A DNA stretch of 12,841 bases from Thermoleophilia bacterium (GTDB taxonomy: Bacteria > Actinomycetota > Thermoleophilia > Gaiellales > Gaiellaceae), in contig JAICTB010000038.1 of the NCBI GenBank assembly GCA_025936595.1, forward strand, positions 1 through 12,841. Reading direction: 5' to 3'. The notes under the pieces were generated by a model. The model did not search any database. It worked only from the letters and a program-made list of their open reading frames with translations, and was not told the origin of the DNA. The position numbers and the translations under genes were made by a program. Positions 1-6,973 of this stretch are shown in pieces (the stretch's first letter is position 1; each line of letters begins with the position of its first letter).

Positions 1-193
1 CGGTATCGACGGCTGGCAGATGCTGCAGCGCATGCAGGAGCGGCACGGCTCGATCCCGGTGATCATGTTCAGCGGCCAGGTCGACGCGAAATCGGCCGAC
101 GAGGCGGAGGAACGCGGCGCGCGCGGCTTCGTGGGGAAGCCGTTCGACCCGCAGCAGCTGATCGAGCGCGCGAAGCAGCTCGTCCCTGCTTAG
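1..193 (+). CDS. Response regulator receiver domain, C-terminal fragment
   Basis: This is the 3' end of a gene that begins before the window. It reads in frame from base 2 to a TAG at 191-193 and gives 63 residues. They start at G-I-D-G-W-Q-M-L, which in CheY-like domains follows the phospho-acceptor Asp loop. Next comes a beta strand ending in I-M-F-S-G, with the Ser of the conserved Thr/Ser switch position, and then G-A-R-G-F-V-G-K-P-F-D, with the conserved Lys before Pro. The protein stops one helix after that Lys, so the receiver is the last domain: either a single-domain regulator or the C-terminal receiver of a hybrid protein. The phospho-acceptor Asp itself lies outside the window. The stop codon touches the left arm of the inverted repeat at 193-370. 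The receiver assignment is secure; the partner kinase and output are unknown. Confidence 0.85.
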   Translation, partial: GIDGWQMLQRMQERHGSIPVIMFSGQVDAKSADEAEERGARGFVGKPFDPQQLIERAKQLVPA

Positions 194-370
194 AGCTCCT
201 TTCACAATGACGGGGCCATGTCGCCTGGATGCGCTGCGCGGCGCGATGCCGCGTCCTCAGTCGTGGCGCGAGGGTTGGGGGTAGGGACACCCAGCGTGCG
301 AGCCACGCCCCCCCCCGCGCCCCCCCCCCCGCGACCAGGCGACATGGCTGGTCATTGTGAGACGAGCTCC
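193..370. repeat. MITE-like element: long imperfect inverted repeat with flanking 7-bp direct repeats
   Basis: The left arm at 202-228 (TCACAATGAC, then GCCATGTCGCCTGG) and the right arm at 335-360 are near-perfect inverted copies, differing only in a 3-4 nt patch in the middle. GAGCTC, which is palindromic, lies outside both arms, so the inverted repeat can be extended to 193-228 and 335-369. Seen another way, GAGCTCC occurs as a direct repeat at 193-199 and 364-370, which would fit a 7-bp target duplication around a non-autonomous element of about 164 bp. The centre holds a smaller inverted repeat (CGTGGC at 262-267 and GCCACG at 302-307), G runs at 272-286, and C9-GCG-C11 at 308-330. No open reading frame in it looks real. 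A terminator or structured-RNA role for the upstream regulator gene is the alternative. Confidence 0.6.
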
Positions 371-463
371 AGACCCCGGTCGGTGCGGTTTCGCTTGTTC
401 ATGCGCCGCCGTGGATCATTCGCGACGAAATTTTCACACCTCTTCGCATGGTTGAGCCAAAAC

Positions 464-517
464 CGGGGTCAGACCCCGTGATGACCGTCTCCATCATGTC
501 CGCCGAGGACATGTCCT
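464..517. repeat. REP-like palindromes downstream of the channel gene
   Basis: Three symmetric pieces lie here: CGGGGTCAGACCCCG at 464-478 (6-bp stem, 3-nt loop), CATGTCC/GGACATG at 495-513 (7-bp stem, 5-nt loop), and the perfect 12-bp palindrome AGGACATGTCCT at 506-517. A partial inverted copy of the first (AGACCCCGGT, 371-380) sits about 90 bp upstream. From memory, GGGGTCAGACCCC-type palindromes often occur near REP-associated tyrosine transposases, so this may be a REP pair without its transposase. Read on the minus strand, the 464-478 hairpin is followed by G and four T (459-462) and lies about 40 nt after the stop of the channel gene, so it could also act as that gene's weak terminator. 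The stretch 381-463 between the repeats shows no gene. Confidence 0.45.
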
Positions 518-858
518 TAACGGTCGGTCGCCTGGAAGAACGTGGCGATCGCGCCCGCCGAGCCCGCGACCACGATCACCGCCCACACCTCGAGCAGCAC
601 GTCGACGACGCGGCCGGCTGCCGTCAGTGGGTTCCTGATCTGCGACGACACCGTCAGCAGCTGCACGGTCGTGAAGAAGAGCGCGTCGCCGAAGCCGTGG
701 ATGTCGCCCCCGCGCACGTGCCGCTCGAGGAAGTAGATCGCGACTGTCCCGATCGCGTCGACCACCGCCGTCGCGGCGAGCACGACGAGCAGCCTGCTGA
801 CGAGACGTCGGTGGCGCTCCTCCCAGGTCCCGAGGCGTCTCAGCTCGTCGGCGATCAC
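517..858 (-). CDS. Two-helix K+-channel-like membrane protein with degenerate filter
   Basis: This 113-residue protein has the plan of a 2TM potassium channel subunit (Ion_trans_2 type): a short basic N-terminus, TM1 at about 22-45, a pore-helix-like segment D-A-L-F-F-T-T-V-Q-L-L at 58-68, a filter-like turn, an R-N-P-L-T-A-A-G-R-V-V-D linker, and TM2 at about 86-109. Where true channels have T-V-G-Y-G-D, this one has T-V-S-S-Q-I (69-74), so K+ selectivity is doubtful. I chose the GTG start at 858 because GGGAAG (minus strand, 867-872) lies 8 nt upstream and because an ATG at 966 would run into treZ. There is no cytoplasmic RCK or cyclic-nucleotide domain. It is divergent from treZ with 52 bp between starts. 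It is probably a family variant rather than a broken gene, as the reading frame and codon bias are intact. Its function is unknown. Confidence 0.7.
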   Translation of the reverse strand: MIADELRRLGTWEERHRRLVSRLLVVLAATAVVDAIGTVAIYFLERHVRGGDIHGFGDALFFTTVQLLTVSSQIRNPLTAAGRVVDVLLEVWAVIVVAGSAGAIATFFQATDR

Positions 859-896
859 GTGCCGATCTTCCCAGGATTGGCGCCACCGGCGCGGGG

Positions 897-902
897 TACG
901 GT
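897..902 (+). promoter_or_regulatory. Putative -10 hexamer of a leaderless treZ operon
   Basis: TACGGT fits TANNNT and ends 8 nt before the ATG at 911, the spacing expected when transcription starts at the start codon. No Shine-Dalgarno sequence is visible. It supports 911 over the in-frame TTG at 953 and GTG at 968. I see no good -35 box. Confidence 0.4.
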
Positions 903-910
903 GACCCGCG

Positions 911-2407
911 ATGTCCACGCAGGTCTGGCAGCGGCCCTTCGGGGCCGTTCCGTTGAACAAGCGCACCGTGCGATTCCGCGTCTGGGCGCCGTCGGCGGGG
1001 CGCGTCGCGGTCCGCGTCGGCGGCAGCGATCACGAGCTCTCGCCGGAGGGCGACGGCGTCTTCGGCGCGGAGGTCGCAGCCTCGACCGGAGACGACTACC
1101 TCTACGTTCTCGACGGCCGGCGCGCGCTTCCGGATCCGTGCTCGCGTGCGCAGCCGAACGGCATCCGCGGTCCGTCGCGCGTCGTCGACACGGCGCGCTT
1201 CGAGATCGAGCCGGGGCCAGAACTGCCGCTCGAGGAGCTCGTGCTCTACGAGCTCCACGTCGGCACCTTCACGGCCGAAGGCACCTTCGACGCCGTTATC
1301 CCGCACCTCGACGGGCTGCGCCGGCTCGGCGTGACCGCGATCGAGCTGATGCCGGTCGCGACCTTCCCCGGCGAGCGGGGTTGGGGCTACGACGGCGTCT
1401 ACGCGTACGCACCGCATCCGGCGTACGGCGGGCCAGACGGCCTCGCGCGCCTCGTCGCTGCCTCGCACCGGGCCGGGCTCGGTGTCTTGCTGGACGTCGT
1501 CTACAACCACATCGGCCCCGGCTCCGAGGCGATCGGCGAATTCGGCCCGTACTTCACCGACCGCCAACACACCTTCTGGGGCGACGCGATCGACTACGAG
1601 CAGCGCGGCGTCCGCGAATGGGCGATCGGGAACGCGCTCATGTGGACGCGCGACTACCGGATCGACGGCCTGCGCCTCGACGCCGTGCACGCGATCTACG
1701 ACGACTCGCCGGTGCACGTCCTGCGCGAGTTGCGTGAGCGCGTGGACGGGCTCGTGACGAGCGAGATGGGCCCAGACGACTTTCGCCCGCTGGAGGAGTG
1801 GGGCCATGACGCGATGTGGCTCGACAACCTGCACCACGAACTGCACGTTCTGCTGACCGGCGAACGGGACGGCTATTACGACGAGTTCGGGACGATGGAC
1901 GGTCTCGTGGCCGAGCTTACGCGGCCCGCGCCGCAGCGCCTGATCGTCGCCGCGCAGAACCACGACCAGGTCGGCAATCGCGCGATCGGTGACCGCCTGC
2001 CGCCGGACGCGCACCGCGTAGCCTTCGCGATCGTGCTGTTCTCGCTCTCGACGCCGCTGGTCTTCATGGGCGAGGAGCACGACGAGCGTGCGCCGTTCCT
2101 GTTCTTCACAGACCACATCGATCCGTCGATCGCGGACGCGACGCGCGAGGGGCGCAGGCGCGAGTTCGCCGCGTTCTCGTCGTTCTCCGGCGAGGACGTG
2201 CCGGACCCGCAGGCGCTCGACACGTTCGAGCGCTCGAAGATCTCGCATCCCGCGCCCGATCCGTTCTACGCGGAGCTGCTGCGCCTTCGTCGTGAGCTGC
2301 CGCGCGAGCTCGACGTGTCGGTGGACGGCCGCGTGCTCGAGCTGCGCCGCGGCGACACGACGCTCGTCGCGGACTTCGAGGCGAAGACCGCGGAGCTGCG
2401 GAAGTGA
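911..2407 (+). CDS. treZ: Malto-oligosyltrehalose trehalohydrolase
   Basis: This GH13 enzyme (498 residues) hydrolyses the alpha-1,4 bond next to the trehalose end of maltooligosyl trehalose and so releases trehalose in the cytosol. An N-terminal CBM48/E-set domain (about 20-95; R-F-R-V-W-A-P) precedes the TIM barrel. Visible barrel motifs are E-L-H-V-G-T-F (114-120), D-V-V-Y-N-H (195-200), D-G-L-R-L-D with nucleophile D257, T-S-E with the likely acid/base E285, and Q-N-H-D-Q-V-G-N-R with D352. The TreZ-typical stretches D-N-L-H-H-E-L-H...L-T-G-E and F-M-G-E-E-H are also present. It is shorter than many TreZ proteins (often about 560-600 residues by memory), mainly through a reduced C-terminal domain. 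It is the first gene of the operon and overlaps glgX by 4 bp (GTGA), implying translational coupling. The start rests on the -10-like box at 897-902. Confidence 0.93.
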   Translation: MSTQVWQRPFGAVPLNKRTVRFRVWAPSAGRVAVRVGGSDHELSPEGDGVFGAEVAASTGDDYLYVLDGRRALPDPCSRAQPNGIRGPSRVVDTARFEIEPGPELPLEELVLYELHVGTFTAEGTFDAVIPHLDGLRRLGVTAIELMPVATFPGERGWGYDGVYAYAPHPAYGGPDGLARLVAASHRAGLGVLLDVVYNHIGPGSEAIGEFGPYFTDRQHTFWGDAIDYEQRGVREWAIGNALMWTRDYRIDGLRLDAVHAIYDDSPVHVLRELRERVDGLVTSEMGPDDFRPLEEWGHDAMWLDNLHHELHVLLTGERDGYYDEFGTMDGLVAELTRPAPQRLIVAAQNHDQVGNRAIGDRLPPDAHRVAFAIVLFSLSTPLVFMGEEHDERAPFLFFTDHIDPSIADATREGRRREFAAFSSFSGEDVPDPQALDTFERSKISHPAPDPFYAELLRLRRELPRELDVSVDGRVLELRRGDTTLVADFEAKTAELRK

Positions 2408-4497
2408 CCCGTCCGGTCTGGCCTGGCAAGGCGTTCCCGCTCGGCCCGGAATGGGACGGAGACGGCACCAACTTTGCGCTCTTCTCCGAGAACGCCGAGC
2501 GTGTCGAGCTTTGCCTCTTCGACGGCGAAGACAACGAGGAGCGTATCGAGCTGCACGAGCGCGCCGCGTTCAACTGGCACTGCTATGTCCCCGGCGTCGG
2601 GCCGGGGCAGCGCTACGGCTACCGCGTGCACGGGCCGTACGAGCCGCTGAAGGGACGCCGCTTCAATCCCGCGAAGCTCCTGATCGATCCGTACGCGAAG
2701 GCGATTGACGGTGTCGTGCACTGGGACGCTGCGAACGTGCTGCCGTACGTCCCGACCGGCGCGGCGGACGCAGACCTTGCGATCGACGAGACCGACTCGG
2801 GGGCGGCGGTGCCGAAGTCGATCGTGGTCGATCCCGGCTTCGACTGGGAGGATGACGACTGGGTGCGGCCGCGCATCCCGTGGCACGAGACGGTGATCTA
2901 CGAGGTGCACGTGAAGGGCCTGACACAGCGTCGCGCGGAGGTGCGCGAGGACCTGCGCGGCAGCTATGCCGGCCTCGCGAGCGAGGGGGCGATCGACTAT
3001 CTCCGCTCGCTGGGAGTGACGGCAGTCGAGCTCCTGCCCGTGCATCACATTGCCGACGAGGGATTCCTGCACGACCGCGGGCTGACGAACTACTGGGGCT
3101 ACTCGACGATCGGCTACTTCGCGCCGCACTCCCTCTACTCGGCGACGGGCGACCAGGTGCGGGAGTTCAAGGGCATGGTCAAGGCGCTTCACCGGGCCGG
3201 CATGGAGGTGATCCTCGACGTCGTCTACAACCACACCGCCGAAGGGAACCAGCTCGGCCCGATGCTCAGCTTCCGCGGTGTCGACAACCAGAGCTACTAC
3301 CGGCTCGTGCCGGACGACCCGCGCTACTACATGGACTACACCGGCACGGGCAACACGCTGAACCCGGTGCACCCGACGGTGCTGCGGCTGATCATGGACT
3401 CGCTGCGGTACTTCGTCACCGAGTGCCACGTCGACGGGTTTCGCTTCGATCTCGCGTCCGCGCTCGCACGCGAGTTCTACGAGGTCGACCGGCTCTCCGC
3501 GTTCTTCGACATCATCCACCAGGATCCGATCCTGTCTCAGGTGAAGCTGATCGCCGAGCCGTGGGACGTCGGGCCGGGCGGCTACCAGGTCGGCAACTTC
3601 CCCATTCTCTGGTCGGAGTGGAACGGGATCTATCGCGACACCATGCGCGACTTCTGGCGCGGCCAGGCGCCGCTCCGCGACTTCGCCTCACGCTTCGGCG
3701 GCTCGGCCGATCTCTACCAGCTCGACGGGCGCAGGCCGTTCGCGTCGATCAACTTCATCACGGCGCATGACGGCTTCACCCTGCGCGACCTCGTCTCCTA
3801 CAACGACAAGCACAATGAGGCGAACGGCGAGTCGAACCAGGACGGCACGGACGACAACCGCTCGTGGAACTGCGGCGCGGAAGGGCCGACGGACGATCCC
3901 GCGATCGAGGCGCTGCGTTCGCGCCAGCAGCGCAACTTCATCGCGACGCTCCTCCTCTCGCAGGGCGTGCCGATGCTGCTCGGCGGTGACGAGATCGGCC
4001 GCTCGCAGGGCGGCAACAACAACGCGTGGTGCCAGGACAACGAGATCTCGTGGTTCGACTGGGACGATCCCGACGAGGAGCTGCTCGCGTTCACGCGCCG
4101 CCTGATCGAGCTGCGGCGAACCCACCCCGTGTTCCGGCGCACGCGGTTCTTCGAAGGAAAGGGCGAGCAGCTGCCGGACGTCTGGTGGATGCGTCCCGAC
4201 GGCCGGCGCATGACGCGGCGCGACTGGGACAACACCGAGTCGCGCGCGATCGGCGTCTTCCTGAACGGCGACGAGCTGAGGTCGGAGACGCGGCAGGGCG
4301 AGGAGGTGCGCGACGACTCGTTCTTGCTGCTGTTCAACGCGCATTTCGAGCCGCTCGCCTTCCGGCTGCCCGCGCGTCGCTTCGGCACGCGCTGGGTGCT
4401 GGAGCTCGCCACTGGCGCGTGCGACTGCGATCGCTACGTGCCCGGTGCGGATGTGACCGTCGATGCGCGGTCGCTCGCGCTGTTCCGCCGTGCGTGA
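2404..4497 (+). CDS. glgX: Glycogen debranching enzyme GlgX/TreX (isoamylase-type)
   Basis: This GH13 debranching enzyme (697 residues, normal family length) cleaves alpha-1,6 branches of glycogen or limit dextrins to give linear maltodextrins, the substrate of TreY. The N-terminal CBM48-like domain (about 10-120) includes G-T-N-F-A-L-F-S. The catalytic barrel shows Y-E-V-H-V-K-G (166-172), D-V-V-Y-N-H-T-A-E-G (272-281), D-G-F-R-F-D with nucleophile D349, L-I-A-E-P-W-D with acid/base E385, and F-I-T-A-H-D-G-F-T-L with D456. The signature stretches Y-N-D-K-H-N-E-A-N-G-E and N-N-A-W-C-Q-D-N-E follow, then an all-beta C-terminal domain. The GTG start at 2404 overlaps the treZ stop. Lying between treZ and treY, it corresponds to treX of the archaeal treXYZ clusters, so it probably feeds trehalose synthesis rather than general glycogen turnover. 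Confidence 0.95.
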   Translation: MTRPVWPGKAFPLGPEWDGDGTNFALFSENAERVELCLFDGEDNEERIELHERAAFNWHCYVPGVGPGQRYGYRVHGPYEPLKGRRFNPAKLLIDPYAKAIDGVVHWDAANVLPYVPTGAADADLAIDETDSGAAVPKSIVVDPGFDWEDDDWVRPRIPWHETVIYEVHVKGLTQRRAEVREDLRGSYAGLASEGAIDYLRSLGVTAVELLPVHHIADEGFLHDRGLTNYWGYSTIGYFAPHSLYSATGDQVREFKGMVKALHRAGMEVILDVVYNHTAEGNQLGPMLSFRGVDNQSYYRLVPDDPRYYMDYTGTGNTLNPVHPTVLRLIMDSLRYFVTECHVDGFRFDLASALAREFYEVDRLSAFFDIIHQDPILSQVKLIAEPWDVGPGGYQVGNFPILWSEWNGIYRDTMRDFWRGQAPLRDFASRFGGSADLYQLDGRRPFASINFITAHDGFTLRDLVSYNDKHNEANGESNQDGTDDNRSWNCGAEGPTDDPAIEALRSRQQRNFIATLLLSQGVPMLLGGDEIGRSQGGNNNAWCQDNEISWFDWDDPDEELLAFTRRLIELRRTHPVFRRTRFFEGKGEQLPDVWWMRPDGRRMTRRDWDNTESRAIGVFLNGDELRSETRQGEEVRDDSFLLLFNAHFEPLAFRLPARRFGTRWVLELATGACDCDRYVPGADVTVDARSLALFRRA

Positions 4498-6406
4498 GCT
4501 CCGCTCCACGTACCGCCTGCAGCTGACGCCCGAGTTCGGGTTCGCGCGGGCGCGCGAGCTCGTGCCGTACCTGCGCGACCTCGGCGTCTCGCACCTCTAC
4601 CTCTCGCCGTCGCTCCAGGCGCGCGAAGGGTCGCAGCACGGCTACGACGTCGTCGATCCACGACGCATCTCCGACGCGCTCGGCGGCGAGGATGAGTTCC
4701 GCCTGCTTGCCGCCGCCGGGCTCGGTGTGATCCTCGACATCGTCCCGAACCACATGGCGGCGGTCGACGAGAACCCGTTCTGGCGCGACGAGCGAGTCCG
4801 CGAGCTGTACTTCGACGTTGACCTGCGTACCGGCTTCCACAGGCGCTTCTTCGACGTCGGCGATCTCGGCGGGCTCAAGCAGGAGGACTGGGAGGTGTTC
4901 TGGGCGACGCATGCGAAAGTGATCGAGCTCGTCCGCGCCGGCGTCGTCGACGGCGTGCGCGTCGACCATCCGGACGGCCTCGCGAATCCGGCCGAGTACT
5001 TCCGCCGGCTGGAGGAAGCGGGCGTCGAGCACATCTGGGCCGAGAAGATCCTCGAGCCCGGAGAGGAGCTGCGCGGCTGGCCGATCGAGGGAACAACCGG
5101 CTACGAGTTCCTGAATGACGTGCTCGCGCTCTGCGTGAACCGCGACGCCGAGGAGACGCTGACCTCGTTCTACGAGGACTTCACCGGTGATACGCGCCGC
5201 TTCGAGGACATCGTCTCGCTCTCGAAGCTCGAGGTTGCCGTCAACATTTTCGAGCCCGAGCTGCGCCGTCTCTACGAGGAGCTCGAGATCGAGAACCTGC
5301 CGCTCGCGCTTGCGTCGTTCCACGTGTACCGCACGTACATCGAGCCGTGGGCGGGGATCGTCGCGGACGAGGATCGCGAGGAGGTCGGCCGCGCGAACGT
5401 GAGCGAGGAGCTGCGGCGGATCCTCTTCCTGCAGGAGCCGGGTCAGGAGGACTTCGTGGTGCGCTTCCAGCAGGCGACGGGTCCGGTGATGGCGAAGGGT
5501 GTGGAGGACACGGCGTTCTATCGCTTCTTCCGGCTCGCTGCGTTGAACGAGGTGGGCGGCAATCCTGCGCGCTTCGGTCTCACGGTCGACGACTTTCACG
5601 AGGCGAATGCGAAGCGCGCTGCGCGCTTCCCGCGACACATGCTGAGCACCTATACGCACGACACGAAGCGCTCGCCGGACGTTCGCGCGCGCATTGCTGC
5701 GCTCTCGTGGCATGCCGAGGAATGGTGCGAGCGCGCTCGGGCGTGGCACGACGAGCTCGGCGGCCTCGACGATCCGCGCGAGGAGCTGCTCGTGTACCAG
5801 ACGCTCCTCGGCGCCGCGCCGATCGCGCGCGACCGGCTGGACGCCTATCTGGAGAAGGCGCTGCGCGAGGGCAAGGTGAACACGAACTGGCTCGCGCCGA
5901 ACGAGCGGCACGAGCGCGCGGTGCAGGAGTTCGCAGCGCGCGCCGCCGAGGTGATCGGCCGCGACCCGTTCCTCGAGCGCGTCCGCGCGACGGGTCGGCG
6001 GCTCGCGCTCACCCAGCTGCTCCTGAAGCTCGCCTCGCCGGGCGTGCCGGACATCTACCGCGGCGACGAGCTCGAGGATCTGTCGCTCGTCGATCCCGAC
6101 AACCGCCGCCCGGTCGACTGGGACGCGAGGCGGCGGGCGCTTGCCGCGCTGCGGGCCGGAGCCGCTCCGGACGACGCGACCGCCAAGCTCTACGTGACGT
6201 GGAAGGCGCTCGCGCTGCGCGCCAAGCACACGGCTGCATTCGAAGGCTCGTACGAGCCGGTCGATCTCGGGGAGGGCGTCTGCGCATTTGCGCGCGGCGG
6301 CGAGGTGCTCGTTGCAGCGGCAGTCGCGCCCGAGGCGATCGTGCGGCTACCCGCCGGCCGGCGCGACGTCCTCGGCGTCGAGGGCCTAGCTCTCGGTGTC
6401 GCTTGA
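4490..6406 (+). CDS. treY: Malto-oligosyltrehalose synthase
   Basis: This GH13 enzyme (638 residues) isomerises the reducing-end alpha-1,4 bond of maltodextrins to the alpha,alpha-1,1 bond of trehalose. The N-terminus R-S-T-Y-R-L-Q-L is the family hallmark, followed by H-G-Y-D-V-V-D-P (50-57), D-I-V-P-N-H-M-A (83-90), D-G-V-R-V-D-H-P-D-G-L with nucleophile D159, W-A-E-K-I-L with acid/base E185, K-G-V-E-D-T-A-F-Y-R, and T-Y-T-H-D-T-K-R-S-P-D with D391. Many TreY proteins exceed 700 residues, so this is a compact form. The GTG at 4490 overlaps glgX by 8 bp and puts the family hallmark 5 residues in. An upstream ATG at 4463 would add nine residues of glgX-overlapping sequence and is less likely. 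The 3' end overlaps the convergent DivIVA-like gene by 21 bp. Confidence 0.93.
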   Translation: MRELRSTYRLQLTPEFGFARARELVPYLRDLGVSHLYLSPSLQAREGSQHGYDVVDPRRISDALGGEDEFRLLAAAGLGVILDIVPNHMAAVDENPFWRDERVRELYFDVDLRTGFHRRFFDVGDLGGLKQEDWEVFWATHAKVIELVRAGVVDGVRVDHPDGLANPAEYFRRLEEAGVEHIWAEKILEPGEELRGWPIEGTTGYEFLNDVLALCVNRDAEETLTSFYEDFTGDTRRFEDIVSLSKLEVAVNIFEPELRRLYEELEIENLPLALASFHVYRTYIEPWAGIVADEDREEVGRANVSEELRRILFLQEPGQEDFVVRFQQATGPVMAKGVEDTAFYRFFRLAALNEVGGNPARFGLTVDDFHEANAKRAARFPRHMLSTYTHDTKRSPDVRARIAALSWHAEEWCERARAWHDELGGLDDPREELLVYQTLLGAAPIARDRLDAYLEKALREGKVNTNWLAPNERHERAVQEFAARAAEVIGRDPFLERVRATGRRLALTQLLLKLASPGVPDIYRGDELEDLSLVDPDNRRPVDWDARRRALAALRAGAAPDDATAKLYVTWKALALRAKHTAAFEGSYEPVDLGEGVCAFARGGEVLVAAAVAPEAIVRLPAGRRDVLGVEGLALGVA

Positions 6407-6937
6407 CCAGCGCGTGAAGCGCGGGTCCGTTTCGTCGGCGACATCGCGAGGCTCGGGAGGAATCTGCTCGAGCGCGCGCGCCGGCGCGGCCGCCAGGCGG
6501 TCGAGCGCGTCGGCGATGTCCTGCGTGACTCGCTTGAGCGCCGCGCTCAGCCCGGCCCGCAGTCCGAGCAATTGCTCGACCTGCTGCTGCAGCTCACCGA
6601 CCTGCTTCAGCCCCTCGGTGCGAAGCGCGGCCGAGCGCTGCTCCGCCTCCGCGACGATCTGCTTTGCCTGCGTCGACGCGTCGCGGGCGAGCTGCTCACG
6701 CCGCTCGCGCATCTCGTCGAGCGCGGCCGTGAGCTCCTCGTCGCGCTTGCGGAAGGTGTCGATGCGCCGGTGGAGCTCCGTGATCTCGAGCTGCATCGCG
6801 TCCGCGCGCGCCTTCGTCGCTTCGAGCTCGTGCCGGGTCTGCTCGTGGGCGAGCGTCGCCCGCGCGGTCGCGAGCTCGACGTCCCCGAGCCGGTAGCCGC
6901 GAAACCACGCGCGCCTGAGACCGGAGTCGTCGCTCAT
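6386..6937 (-). CDS. DivIVA-like coiled-coil protein
   Basis: This 183-residue protein is built like DivIVA/Wag31/SepIVA-type scaffolds. A short N-terminal segment contains F-R-G-Y-R-L-G-D-V-E (12-21), which resembles the G-Y-x-x-x-x-V-D lipid-domain motif. It is followed by an almost unbroken coiled coil (about 22-150) rich in E, R, A, Q and L with heptad spacing, and then an acidic, Pro-containing tail. Proteins of this family mark curved membrane at poles or septa and guide cell-wall growth. Sequence alone does not say which role this one has, and general coiled-coil similarity is a risk. The ATG at 6937 has a TANNNT box 6 nt upstream and no Shine-Dalgarno sequence. It is divergent from the kinase gene with 36 bp between starts and converges on treY with a 21-bp overlap. 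Confidence 0.7.
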   Translation of the reverse strand: MSDDSGLRRAWFRGYRLGDVELATARATLAHEQTRHELEATKARADAMQLEITELHRRIDTFRKRDEELTAALDEMRERREQLARDASTQAKQIVAEAEQRSAALRTEGLKQVGELQQQVEQLLGLRAGLSAALKRVTQDIADALDRLAAAPARALEQIPPEPRDVADETDPRFTRWSSDTES

Positions 6938-6973
6938 GAACGCAGCGTACTACGCAACCGTATTCTCGTCTCG
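6938..6973. promoter_or_regulatory. Back-to-back leaderless promoters between the DivIVA-like and kinase genes
   Basis: On the minus strand TACGCT (6944-6949) ends 6 nt before the ATG at 6937. On the plus strand TATTCT (6961-6966) ends 7 nt before the ATG at 6974. Both fit TANNNT and neither gene has a Shine-Dalgarno site. The two boxes are only 11 bp apart, so the -35 regions must overlap the opposite promoter and RNA polymerase could probably occupy only one at a time. Confidence 0.45.

Noticed and set aside
218..481. Plus-strand frame of 87 residues through the inverted repeat and C runs
   Set aside because: It crosses the repeat arms and homopolymer tracts, encodes runs of Pro, and lacks a ribosome site and codon bias.
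517..966. Upstream ATG start (966) for the channel-like gene
   Set aside because: It would add 36 non-membrane residues overlapping treZ; the GTG at 858 has a well-spaced GGGAAG.
448..2248. Long Arg-rich frames on both strands across treZ (448-1737 plus, 494-2248 minus) and similar ones over glgX and treY
   Set aside because: They are shadows of the TreZ, GlgX and TreY reading frames in GC-rich DNA where stop codons are rare; their translations are low-complexity Arg/Ala/Pro with no domain.
4463..4489. ATG at 4463 as the treY start
   Set aside because: It lies well inside glgX and adds residues before the family-typical R-x-T-Y-R-L-Q-L start; the GTG at 4490 fits better.
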